5,914 bases of DNA from an uncultured Ruminococcus sp. (GTDB taxonomy: Bacteria > Bacillota > Clostridia > Oscillospirales > Acutalibacteraceae), in NCBI GenBank assembly GCA_945632055.1, contig CALZCU010000075.1, positions 1 through 5,914 of the forward strand. The letters run 5' to 3'. The notes beneath the pieces are model-generated. The model did no database searches. It was given only the letters and a program-made list of their open reading frames with translations, and had not been told where the DNA came from. Below are positions 1 to 5,707 of the stretch, piece after piece; position 1 is the first letter of the stretch; each line of letters begins with the position of its first letter. A program made the position numbers and the translations under genes.

Positions 1-1
1 C

Positions 2-256
2 TACGCTCGGAGCGGTCTGGGCGTTAAGCACGGAATCTGCCTTTCAAACGGCGTGGGAGTGATTGACAGCGACTACAGGGGTGAAATCTGCGCAGGACTG
101 TGCAATGTTTCCGACAAGCTGTACACGATTGAGCCTGACGAGCGTGTGTGTCAGATGGTGATTGCGCCTGTTTTCACTCCCGAAATTGTCGAGGCAGACG
201 AGCTTGACGAAACTCAGAGAGGAGCAGGCGGCTTCGGCTCAACAGGAAGCTTTTAG
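2..256 (+). CDS. dut: dUTP diphosphatase (dUTPase), C-terminal part, 5' truncated
   Basis: The reading frame is open from the left edge, with its first full codon at 2, and ends at TAG 254-256, giving the last 84 residues. dUTPase hydrolyses dUTP to dUMP and diphosphate, which keeps uracil out of DNA and supplies dUMP for thymidylate synthesis in the cytoplasm. Four of the five conserved motifs of the trimeric family are visible: motif 2 (ARSGLGVKHGI, residues 2-12), motif 3 (GVGVIDSDYRGE, about 17-28, with the Asp that activates the water and the substrate-stacking Tyr), motif 4 (ERVCQMVIAP) and the glycine-rich C-terminal motif 5 (RGAGGFGSTGSF, 73-84), which closes over the active site. Motif 1 and the N-terminus lie outside the window. 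A GTG at 53 is internal to motif 3 and is not a start. The stop codon abuts an AT-rich repeat element. Identification is very secure from the motifs. Confidence 0.96.
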   Translation, partial: YARSGLGVKHGICLSNGVGVIDSDYRGEICAGLCNVSDKLYTIEPDERVCQMVIAPVFTPEIVEADELDETQRGAGGFGSTGSF

Positions 257-473
257 CAATTGACAATTAATAATTGAAAATTAACAATTAATGGTCGCTT
301 CGCTCCGAATTTTTAATAATGCGGATGTTTTGGAAGTGTTTGTTTGCTGTGGTTAACCTTATATGACAAATTGCTACAAAAATATAAATACAGTCGGGCA
401 ACCGTAGTTGTTAATTTATCCGTTCTTTCTGCCCGACCTCAATTGTTAATTGTAATTTGTTAATTGTAAATTG
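257..473. mobile_element. MITE-like element with 34-nt AT-rich imperfect terminal inverted repeats
   Basis: The segment 257-290 is matched in inverted orientation by 440-473, with 28 of 34 positions identical by my hand alignment; both arms are built of CAATT/ACAATTAA words. The interior (291-439) includes a more GC-rich stretch (ggtcgcttcgctccg, 293-307) and a second inverted pair, gtcgggca 393-400 against tgcccgac 430-437. There is no transposase and no convincing open frame inside. The left end begins at the base after the dut stop codon. I see no clear target-site duplication, so calling it a miniature inverted-repeat element is an inference. It could equally be two separate AT-rich dispersed repeats that happen to face each other. 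Confidence 0.45.
393..437. repeat. Inverted pair gtcgggca / tgcccgac (8-bp stem, 29-nt loop)
   Basis: The arms at 393-400 and 430-437 are perfectly complementary. The same TCGGGCA word recurs as the conserved left edge of repeat copies A (481-487) and C (3276-3282) and, inverted, at the end of copy B (1734-1740). This looks like a degenerate or partial member of the same repeat family nested in the AT-rich element. Confidence 0.5.
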
Positions 474-477
474 AATA

Positions 478-550
478 CGGTCGGGCAATCGACCTCAATA
501 ATAATACCGACCATTCTGCTCGAATTGGGTGCAGCGTCACGCTGCCGAGC
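478..550 (+). repeat. Dispersed hairpin repeat, copy A
   Basis: The copy opens with cggtcgggcaa (478-488), has about 32 nt of AT-rich spacer, and ends in a 27-nt block (521-547) that differs from copy C (3315-3341) at only two positions. The block folds as an inner hairpin gcagcg-tca-cgctgc (531-545), and an outer stem gctcg/cgagc (518-522 with 546-550) encloses it. The first block and the second are spaced 41 nt apart here and 40 nt in copy C, so the two are full copies in the same orientation. Its right edge (gacagggttttgttgat, 561-577) resembles in inverted form part of the spacer of copy C and runs into the mreB -35 box. Confidence 0.75.
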
Positions 551-572
551 TAAAAAATTCGACAGGGTTTTG

Positions 573-601
573 TTGATATGAAGTGTATGCAGTATTAAAA
601 T
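573..601 (+). promoter_or_regulatory. Predicted sigma-A-type promoter for mreB
   Basis: The -35 box TTGATA (573-578, 5 of 6 to consensus) and the -10 box TAAAAT (596-601, 5 of 6) are separated by an ideal 17-nt spacer. This predicts a start near 608 and a 5' leader of about 55 nt before the mreB ATG. It is the best promoter match in the window and would serve mreB and probably mreCD. The -35 box lies at the edge of repeat copy A. Confidence 0.6.
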
Positions 602-648
602 ATTATAAGATTGTTTGCAATTTTTTGAGATGCCATAAACGGCAATGT

Positions 649-654
649 AAGGAG
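649..654 (+). promoter_or_regulatory. mreB ribosome binding site
   Basis: AAGGAG ends 8 nt before the ATG at 663. This is a strong Shine-Dalgarno match at the standard distance, and it fixes the mreB start. Confidence 0.85.
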
Positions 655-662
655 CTGTTAAA

Positions 663-1673
663 ATGTTTTCATTTTCAAAGGATATCGGAATTGACCTTGG
701 CACAGCCAATACCCTTGTGTGCCTGAAGGGCAAGGGAATAATTCTGCGTGAGCCGTCCGTTGTTGCCGTTGACATTCGCAACGACAGTGTGCTTGCGGTT
801 GGCTCGCAGGCTAAGGATATGATTGGCAGAACACCCGGTTCGATTGTTGCAGTCCGTCCTCTGAAGGACGGAGTCATTGCCGACTTCAAGATTACGGCAA
901 AGATGCTCCAGCACTTTATCAGAAAGGCTGTCAAGCCGGGAATTTTCAGCAAGCCGAGGGTGATAATCTGTATGCCCACAGGCGTTACCGAGGTTGAGCG
1001 AAAGGCTGTTGAGGACGCCGCATATGAGGCAGGCGCAAAGCCCCCTGTGATTCTGATTGAAGAGCCTATGGCGGCGGCAATCGGCGCAGGAATGCCTGTT
1101 GACGAGCCTACAGGAAGTATGGTTGTCGACATCGGCGGCGGCACAAGCGAGGTTGCGGTAATTTCACTCGGCGACATAGTGACAGCCTGCTCGGTGCGTG
1201 TTGCAGGAGATAAATTTGACGAGTCGATTTCGACATATATAAAGAAGAAGTACAACCTGCTGATAGGCGAGAGGACTGCCGAGGAGATTAAAATTAAAAT
1301 AGGCTCAGCGTATCCGTATCAGGACGAAAAAAGCCTTGTTGTCAAGGGCAGAAACCTTGTTGACGGACTTCCGAAGGACATTACGATTACGGCGGCAGAG
1401 GTGCGTGACGCACTTGCAGATCCGCTTATGACGATTGTTGAGGCGATTAAGACAACGCTTGAAAAAACTCCGCCCGAGCTTTCGGCGGATATAATAGACC
1501 ACGGAATTATGCTGACAGGCGGCGGAGCACTGCTCAGAGGAATTGATATGCTCGTAATGCAGCAGACGGGAATGCCTGTTCATATTGCCGACAGACCGCT
1601 CGACTGCGTTGTTGACGGCGCAGGAAAAAGACTCGGAAAGCCGACAGGAGTTCAGTATAAGCACAACAGGTAA
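663..1673 (+). CDS. mreB: Rod shape-determining protein MreB (bacterial actin)
   Basis: This 336-residue protein has the usual length for MreB and belongs to the actin/Hsp70 ATPase fold. It polymerises on the inner face of the membrane and guides the elongation machinery that lengthens the side wall. The ATP-binding signatures appear in order: phosphate-1 loop [12 protein letters not shown] (residues 8-19), the [11 protein letters not shown] connecting segment (133-143), phosphate-2 loop [13 protein letters not shown] (154-166) and the adenosine motif [13 protein letters not shown] (281-293). A short N-terminal MFSFSKD fits the membrane-contacting start typical of the family. The ATG has a strong AAGGAG eight bases upstream and a predicted promoter at 573-601. 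mreC and mreD follow, the classic operon order. Firmicutes can carry paralogues (Mbl, MreBH), so the exact paralogue is uncertain, but position next to mreCD favours MreB. Fold and family are very secure. Confidence 0.97.
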   Translation: MFSFSKDIGIDLGTANTLVCLKGKGIILREPSVVAVDIRNDSVLAVGSQAKDMIGRTPGSIVAVRPLKDGVIADFKITAKMLQHFIRKAVKPGIFSKPRVIICMPTGVTEVERKAVEDAAYEAGAKPPVILIEEPMAAAIGAGMPVDEPTGSMVVDIGGGTSEVAVISLGDIVTACSVRVAGDKFDESISTYIKKKYNLLIGERTAEEIKIKIGSAYPYQDEKSLVVKGRNLVDGLPKDITITAAEVRDALADPLMTIVEAIKTTLEKTPPELSADIIDHGIMLTGGGALLRGIDMLVMQQTGMPVHIADRPLDCVVDGAGKRLGKPTGVQYKHNR

Positions 1674-1676
1674 CGA

Positions 1677-1741
1677 GTCGAGTGCCTCGACACGCAATTC
1701 GGGTAGACAGATTGATTTTATCAAAACTTTTTTGCCCGACT
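1677..1741 (-). repeat. Dispersed hairpin repeat, copy B (inverted, different hairpin core)
   Basis: Read on the minus strand, this copy has the same layout as A and C: the TCGGGCAAA edge (complement of 1731-1739), an AT-rich spacer, then ctgtctacccgaattg (complement of 1695-1710), identical over 16 nt to 3306-3321 in copy C. The spacer between the shared blocks is one or two bases different in length. The hairpin core that follows is different: gtcgag-tgc-ctcgac (1677-1691, perfect 6-bp stem) instead of the gcagYg-tca-cgctgY core. It begins four bases after the mreB stop and fills most of the 99-nt gap before mreC. Confidence 0.65.
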
Positions 1742-1772
1742 GTAAACAAATAATAAGTAAAAACTAAAATAT

Positions 1773-2603
1773 ATGAAAAGGTATAAAGATAAAAATATAA
1801 AGGTACTTTTGATTACGCTTGCTGTAATTTCTGCGGCGGCAGTTCTGTCAGTCGGCGAAAGCTCGGTTATTTCAAGCGGAATAAATACGCTTACAAAGGG
1901 GCTTTTCAGCCTGACCGCCTCGGCAACGGCGAGTGCCGATACCTTAAGCTATGACGAGCTTAAGTCGGAGAACGAAAGACTCAGGCAGGAGAACGCCGAG
2001 CTTCGCAGTCAGCTTGCCGACTACTACGACATCAAGGCGGAAAATTCACGGCTGTGGAAGTATTACGATTTGAAAAAGCAGAATCCCTCATACAAAATTC
2101 AGCCTGCGACTGTCATAATGCGTGACGCAAACGATGATTTCTACTCGTTCACGCTCGATATCGGAGCTTCGTCGGGTGTGTCGCTCAATTGCCCTGTCAT
2201 AACCGAAAACGGACTTGTCGGCTGGGTTTGTCAGGTCGACTCGGCAAGCTGTAAGGTCAAGACGGTTTTATCTCCCGACACCAAGGCGAGCGCAGTTGAC
2301 AAGCAGTCGGGCGACACAGGAATTGTCAGCGGAAGCACTGCCCTGTGTGATGAAAATCTCACAAGCCTTACTAAAATTGCGGAAAACAACAAGATTAAAG
2401 AGGGCGATATGATAGTTACCGCAGGCACAGGCGGAGTGTATCCTCAAAACCTCATTATCGGCAGGGTTAAGGAGCTGGGTTTCAACTCCTACGATACCTC
2501 CAGATATGCAGTAATTGAGCCGTATGAGGACATTCGCAGGATTACTGCGGCGGCGGTTATCACTGATTTTGACACGAAAGGCGAGGTTAAAAACAAAAGA
2601 TGA
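1773..2603 (+). CDS. mreC: Cell shape-determining protein MreC
   Basis: This 276-residue bitopic protein is the scaffold of the elongation complex. It links cytoplasmic MreB and membrane MreD to PBP2 outside the membrane. The sequence shows a short basic N-terminus (MKRYKDKNIK), one membrane segment at about residues 10-28, a coiled coil at about 57-100 (SYDELKSENERLRQENAELR and onward), then the paired beta-barrel domain at about 107-265 with family hallmarks: VIMRD, LDIGASSGV, PVITENGLVGWV and VTAGTGGVYPQNLIIGRV. The ATG at 1773 is forced by an in-frame TAA at 1758 and the lack of another suitable start before the membrane segment. It has no recognisable Shine-Dalgarno; the 30 bases upstream are A-rich. 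The last four bases overlap the start of mreD. The function assignment is secure from domain order and neighbours. Confidence 0.95.
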   Translation: MKRYKDKNIKVLLITLAVISAAAVLSVGESSVISSGINTLTKGLFSLTASATASADTLSYDELKSENERLRQENAELRSQLADYYDIKAENSRLWKYYDLKKQNPSYKIQPATVIMRDANDDFYSFTLDIGASSGVSLNCPVITENGLVGWVCQVDSASCKVKTVLSPDTKASAVDKQSGDTGIVSGSTALCDENLTSLTKIAENNKIKEGDMIVTAGTGGVYPQNLIIGRVKELGFNSYDTSRYAVIEPYEDIRRITAAAVITDFDTKGEVKNKR

Positions 2604-3097
2604 GAAACCTCGGATTTTTTAGATATTTTGTATATGCGCTCCTTGTTGCGGTGCTTTATGTCTTGCAGGCAACGCCCAAGCTGATGCCCGAAATTCTCGG
2701 CTCAAAGCCGCTTTTGCTTCTGCCGCTTGCGCTTTCAGTCGCTTCGGTCGAGGACAAAATTCCGTCGCTGATTTTCGGTGCGGTGTGCGGTGCGCTGACG
2801 GATATTGCTTCGGGCGGCGGAGTGGGATTTTTTGCAGTCCTGCTCACGCTGATTTGCTATTTTGAGGCGCATATTTTCAGCACATATTTTGTTTCAAACA
2901 TAATCTCCGCTTCGGCTTATGCGGTTGTTTCGATAACTGTGTTAATCGGATTGTATTTTGTGCTGTTTCGGCTGATTTCGGGTGTGCCTGACGCACATAT
3001 CCTGTTTGTCAATCACTACATTTCAAGAATAATCTACACAATTGTTATGTTCATTCCCCTGTGCGCAGTCATAAGGTTTATACATAACTGCTTTTGA
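2600..3097 (+). CDS. mreD: Rod shape-determining membrane protein MreD
   Basis: This 165-residue, highly hydrophobic protein has about five or six membrane segments, at roughly residues 8-24, 36-50, 54-72, 74-92, 98-125 and 140-160. This matches MreD in size and topology. MreD is the integral-membrane partner of MreC in the elongation complex; its biochemical role is less defined than that of the other members. Sequence conservation in this family is low, so the call rests on topology plus position directly after mreC. The ATG overlaps the mreC TGA in an ATGA junction, which indicates translational coupling. A weak purine-rich stretch (ggcgagg, 2580-2586) precedes it within mreC. The C-terminus ends shortly after the final membrane segment (FIHNCF). 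A palindromic repeat island follows instead of the next shape gene. Confidence 0.92.
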   Translation: MRNLGFFRYFVYALLVAVLYVLQATPKLMPEILGSKPLLLLPLALSVASVEDKIPSLIFGAVCGALTDIASGGGVGFFAVLLTLICYFEAHIFSTYFVSNIISASAYAVVSITVLIGLYFVLFRLISGVPDAHILFVNHYISRIIYTIVMFIPLCAVIRFIHNCF

Positions 3098-3128
3098 TTA
3101 GAAGGAAAGGCTTTTGAACATTTTGAAA

Positions 3129-3143
3129 GGACACGGTGTGTCC
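3129..3143. repeat. Hairpin ggacac-ggt-gtgtcc (left outer palindrome)
   Basis: A perfect 6-bp stem with a 3-nt loop lies 31 nt after the mreD stop. It is followed by ccgagctaa (3142-3150), which also follows the hairpin of repeat copy A (545-553). No T-run follows, so it does not look like an intrinsic terminator. Confidence 0.6.
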
Positions 3144-3178
3144 GAGCTAACTGTAACGGCAACAGTATCGCACAACTC

Positions 3179-3204
3179 CGTAGGGGCGGATATTATCCGC
3201 CCGA
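3179..3204 (+). repeat. Left arm of perfect 26-nt inverted repeat; itself a hairpin
   Basis: Positions 3179-3204 are exactly complementary to 3339-3364. Within the arm, gggcggat and atccgccc form an 8-bp stem around a 3-nt loop, so each arm can fold on itself or pair with the other across about 134 nt. From memory, cgtaggggcgga-type palindromes are common intergenic repeats in Oscillospiraceae genomes; this was not checked. Confidence 0.85.
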
Positions 3205-3226
3205 TTTCCTACATATGAACATTTAA

Positions 3227-3263
3227 TCGTAGGGAACAGTCTGGATTGTTCCACAGATTACGG
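3227..3263 (+). repeat. Second cgtaggg module with ggaaca/tgttcc hairpin
   Basis: This module starts with the same cgtaggg lead (3228-3234) as the 3179 arm but carries a different palindrome, ggaaca (3233-3238) with tgttcc (3247-3252), and ends in attacg. It appears to be a sister module with an exchanged core. Confidence 0.5.
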
Positions 3264-3272
3264 CAAACGCAT

Positions 3273-3343
3273 CGGTCGGGCAAATTCATTTTATTCACAA
3301 AAAACCTGTCTACCCGAATTGGGTGCAGTGTCACGCTGTCGGG
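3273..3343 (+). repeat. Dispersed hairpin repeat, copy C
   Basis: This is a full copy in the same orientation as A: the cggtcgggcaa edge (3273-3283), an AT-rich spacer, ctgtctacccgaattg (3306-3321, shared with copy B) and the hairpin gcagtg-tca-cgctgt (3325-3339). The outer stem is cccga/tcggg (3313-3317 with 3339-3343). Its right end runs directly into the 3339-3364 inverted-repeat arm, making a composite. Confidence 0.75.
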
Positions 3344-3364
3344 CGGATAATATCCGCCCCTACG
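3339..3364 (-). repeat. Right arm of perfect 26-nt inverted repeat; itself a hairpin
   Basis: This is the exact reverse complement of 3179-3204. It overlaps the last bases of repeat copy C by sharing tcggg. Together the two arms could form a 26-bp stem enclosing the cgtaggg module and copy C. Confidence 0.85.
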
Positions 3365-3418
3365 AGGTTGATTATTACAATAATAATGATAAATCATTTG
3401 TGTTACTTATTCACTGCT

Positions 3419-3438
3419 GGACACGGCACGCTGTGTCC
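3419..3438. repeat. Hairpin ggacacgg-cacg-ctgtgtcc (right outer palindrome)
   Basis: An 8-bp stem with one G-T pair and a 4-nt loop. Its ggacac/gtgtcc arms match the palindrome at 3129-3143, so the two flank the repeat island on both sides. It lies about 45 nt before the mrdA start. Confidence 0.55.
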
Positions 3439-3473
3439 CTGCGAATGATAAATAATAGACGGGTTACTATATC

Positions 3474-3481
3474 GAGGTGAT
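3474..3481 (+). promoter_or_regulatory. mrdA ribosome binding site that favours the GTG start
   Basis: GAGGTGAT is an uninterrupted 8-base complement to the 3' end of 16S rRNA. Measured from GAGG, the GTG at 3485 is 7 nt away (ideal), the TTG at 3482 only 4 nt, and the ATG at 3500 22 nt. Confidence 0.75.
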
Positions 3482-3484
3482 TTG

Positions 3485-5527
3485 GTGCAGACTGAGCTTA
3501 TGAATAATCGCAGGGCGAAAAACAAACACGCAAAATCGGCAATAACCGTCTGCATTATTATCACGCTTGTGTTTTTTGCAATTTTTACGGCAAGGCTTGT
3601 CGACTGGCAGCTCATTCACGGAAGCGAGTACAAAAGGCTCGCATCGCAGTCAACAGGCTATACCGTCAAAACCGACGCAACAAGGGGAGAAATCCTCGAC
3701 AGAAACGGCAACGGTCTTGTCGTGAACACAACGCATTATAAAATTGTAATTGACAAGCTCTATGCCGATGAAAACTCGCTCGACAGCAATCTGCTTGCAT
3801 TAATCAGGCTTACGGAGGCGGCAGGGAGCGGCTGGGAGGATACTCTGCCGATTGAATATTCTCAGGGAAATTTCTCCTTTAAAAAGGATATGGAGGACGA
3901 AATCAGCAGTCTTTTGTCAGAGGAATTTCTCGGTCTTGATAAGAACATCTCTGCCGAGAACTGCTTTGCAGAGCTTGTAAAACGCTATAAAATCAGCGAG
4001 GATTACTCGCTTGCGGAGCAGAGAAATCTCGTTTCCGTTCACTACAATATGGAGCTTGAGGGCTATTCAAACTCAACACCCTACATATTTGCAAAAAATA
4101 TCAGCCGCACAGCCGCAGGAGCAGTCAGCGAAAACACGCAGGGAGTCAGCGGAATTGATGTTCAGACCTACCTTGTCAGAGTTGCGCAGGACGCAGAGCT
4201 TGCACCGCATATTCTGGGTGCGCTCGGCTCAATGACGGACGAGGAGTACGAAAGACTGAGCAGTGAAAACAGCTCCTACACGCTCTCCGATAAGGTCGGA
4301 AAATTCGGAATTGAGCAGGCGTATGAAAGTCAGCTAAAGGGCGAGGGCGGCACAAAAATAATTCAGAGAAATTCCGACGGAACTATTGTTGACACCGTTG
4401 AAACCGTCGACGCAAAGCCGGGCAATACCGTCTATCTCACGCTTGACAGCAAGCTGCAGAAAACGGCGGTGAAGTCGCTTGCGGAGAATATCAGAGCGGC
4501 AAGGGCTCGGGGCAAGTCGGAGAAGGAGGCTAATGGCGGCAGCGGCTACGGCGAGGACTGTGAAACAGGGGCGGTCGTTATGCTGTCGGTCAAGGATTTT
4601 TCTGTACTTGCGGCGGCAAGCTATCCGACCTACGACCTCAACAAATACAGCAATTACGGAAGCTACTATGTAAAGCTTGCAGAGGATAAAAATTCGCCGA
4701 TGTATAACAGAATTTCAGTCGGAAGCTTTGCCTGCGGTTCAGTGTTCAAGCCCTGCGTGGCAGGTGCGGCTCTTGAAGAAAAGATTATTAAGAGCGATAC
4801 CGAAATTTACTGCAAGCAGAAGTACGACTACTATCCGAGCAATGTTGTCAATTGTATGCACTATCACGGCAGTGAGAATGTGACAGGTGCGATTTTGCGG
4901 TCGTGCAACTACTTTTTTGCCGAAACAGGCAGACGGCTCGGAATTGAATCGATGTATCTCTACGCTGAAAAATTCGGCTTGGGTGAGTATACGGGAATTG
5001 AAATTGAGGAGTCAAAGGGAACGCTTGCAGGCCGTGACAGCACAAGCTGGATGCCCGGCAACACTGTTCAGGCGGCAATCGGACAGTCTGACAATGCGTT
5101 CACTCCGATTCAGCTTGCGACCTATGCGGCAACGCTTGCAAACAACGGAACAAGGCTGAAAACGCATCTCGTCAGCAAAATAACCGATTACGAGAGGACA
5201 AAAACTCTTGAGGATTTCAGCACTCCTACTATGGTTGATTCCTGCGGAATATCGCAGGAAAATCTCAGGCTAGTGCAGAAGGCGATGCTGGAGGTTACTC
5301 AGAGCGAGGACGGAACGGCTTATTCAATGTTCGGCGACTACAAGGTAAAGGTAGCCGCAAAGACGGGAACGGCTGAGAACGCAGGCTCAGACCACACGAC
5401 CTTTATCTGTTATGCGCCGTTTGACAAGCCTGAGGTGGCAGTAGCCGTTGTGCTTGAGCACGGTGCAAAGGGCAGATATTCAATGCAGGTGGCAAAGGAT
5501 TTGCTGGACAGGTATTTCGAGTTTTGA
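3485..5527 (+). CDS. mrdA: Penicillin-binding protein 2 (class B transpeptidase of the elongasome)
   Basis: This 680-residue class B PBP crosslinks peptidoglycan during side-wall elongation, working with a RodA glycosyltransferase and the MreBCD complex. Counting from the GTG, it has a basic cytoplasmic tail (1-17), one membrane anchor (about 18-39), a dimerisation domain beginning with the conserved RGEILDRNG segment (68-76) and running to about 310, then the transpeptidase domain. The penicillin-binding motifs are intact: SVFK (419-422, acylated Ser419), SCN (473-475) and KTGT (626-629), with the conserved IGQ...TPIQLA stretch near 532-545. A Gly/Lys/Glu-rich linker (about 334-359) precedes the catalytic domain. 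There are no PASTA repeats. The start is GTG 3485 on ribosome binding site spacing; TTG 3482 (681 residues) and ATG 3500 are alternatives. A repeat island separates it from mreD, and I see no clear promoter of its own. PBP2 is preferred over a division or sporulation PBP because of the neighbours and the absence of PASTA domains. Confidence 0.94.
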   Translation: MQTELMNNRRAKNKHAKSAITVCIIITLVFFAIFTARLVDWQLIHGSEYKRLASQSTGYTVKTDATRGEILDRNGNGLVVNTTHYKIVIDKLYADENSLDSNLLALIRLTEAAGSGWEDTLPIEYSQGNFSFKKDMEDEISSLLSEEFLGLDKNISAENCFAELVKRYKISEDYSLAEQRNLVSVHYNMELEGYSNSTPYIFAKNISRTAAGAVSENTQGVSGIDVQTYLVRVAQDAELAPHILGALGSMTDEEYERLSSENSSYTLSDKVGKFGIEQAYESQLKGEGGTKIIQRNSDGTIVDTVETVDAKPGNTVYLTLDSKLQKTAVKSLAENIRAARARGKSEKEANGGSGYGEDCETGAVVMLSVKDFSVLAAASYPTYDLNKYSNYGSYYVKLAEDKNSPMYNRISVGSFACGSVFKPCVAGAALEEKIIKSDTEIYCKQKYDYYPSNVVNCMHYHGSENVTGAILRSCNYFFAETGRRLGIESMYLYAEKFGLGEYTGIEIEESKGTLAGRDSTSWMPGNTVQAAIGQSDNAFTPIQLATYAATLANNGTRLKTHLVSKITDYERTKTLEDFSTPTMVDSCGISQENLRLVQKAMLEVTQSEDGTAYSMFGDYKVKVAAKTGTAENAGSDHTTFICYAPFDKPEVAVAVVLEHGAKGRYSMQVAKDLLDRYFEF

Positions 5528-5658
5528 GCTGTTTAAGTGTGGAGCTTTTTTGAGTTTAACAAAAGCCTTGTGCAACTTGGAGAAAAAATAAAGAATTTTT
5601 AGTTACTGTGCATAAAATATCAACAACAATTTTGGATGGTAAAAATTCAACACTTTTG

Positions 5659-5687
5659 TTGCTCTTTAATAAAAACTGTGATAGAAT
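5659..5687 (+). promoter_or_regulatory. Possible extended -10 promoter for minD
   Basis: TGaTAGAAT (5679-5687) is an extended -10 element with a 5-of-6 hexamer. A weak -35 (TTGCTC, 5659-5664, 3 of 6) lies 17 nt upstream. The predicted start near 5694 leaves a very short leader that begins inside the ribosome binding site, which argues for caution. Confidence 0.35.
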
Positions 5688-5692
5688 AAAGC

Positions 5693-5697
5693 AGAGG
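5693..5697 (+). promoter_or_regulatory. minD ribosome binding site
   Basis: AGAGG lies 10 nt before the ATG at 5708. It is moderate in strength and slightly long in spacing, but it is the only candidate. Confidence 0.55.
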
Positions 5698-5707
5698 TAG
5701 TATAATT

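Larger units (their letters stand above)
5528..5707 (+). other. mrdA-minD intergenic region, no gene
   Basis: This 180-nt AT-rich gap has no supported reading frame and in particular no minC. It holds a nested AT-rich fold: caacaa (5621-5626) can pair with ttgttg (5656-5661), and inside it aatttt (5628-5633) can pair with aaaatt (5642-5647). The right part holds the possible minD promoter. I find no convincing intrinsic terminator. Confidence 0.6.

Noticed and set aside
260..288. Perfect -35 hexamer TTGACA at 260-265
   Set aside because: The -10 at 17-nt spacing (AACAAT) matches only 4 of 6. The hexamer is part of the AT-rich inverted-repeat arm, and mreB has a better promoter at 573-601.
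291..356. Short ATG-started frame (about 21 codons) inside the AT-rich element
   Set aside because: It is too short, with no good ribosome binding site and no recognisable product; it overlaps repeat sequence.
446..1255. Long minus-strand open frame (269 codons) across the mreB promoter and the first half of mreB
   Set aside because: It is antisense to an unmistakable mreB, has no recognisable domain, and its start region falls inside mreB. It reflects the codon bias of the real gene.
1305..1724. Minus-strand open frame opposite the 3' part of mreB
   Set aside because: The sequence is Cys/Arg/Ser-rich with no family features, antisense to mreB and entering repeat B. It is a shadow.
3209..3397. 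Small minus-strand open frame (62 codons) in the mreD-mrdA gap
   Set aside because: It is made almost entirely of translated repeat sequence (the palindromic arm and copy C). It is a repeat artefact, not a gene.
3129..3438. CRISPR array or attachment site as explanation for the repeat island
   Set aside because: The repeats are few, differ from one another, face opposite ways and have no regular spacers. No integrase or cas gene is present.
5544..5566. Possible terminator hairpin gctttt/aaaagc after mrdA
   Set aside because: The stem is only 6 bp, mostly A-T with an 11-nt loop, and is not followed by a T-run.
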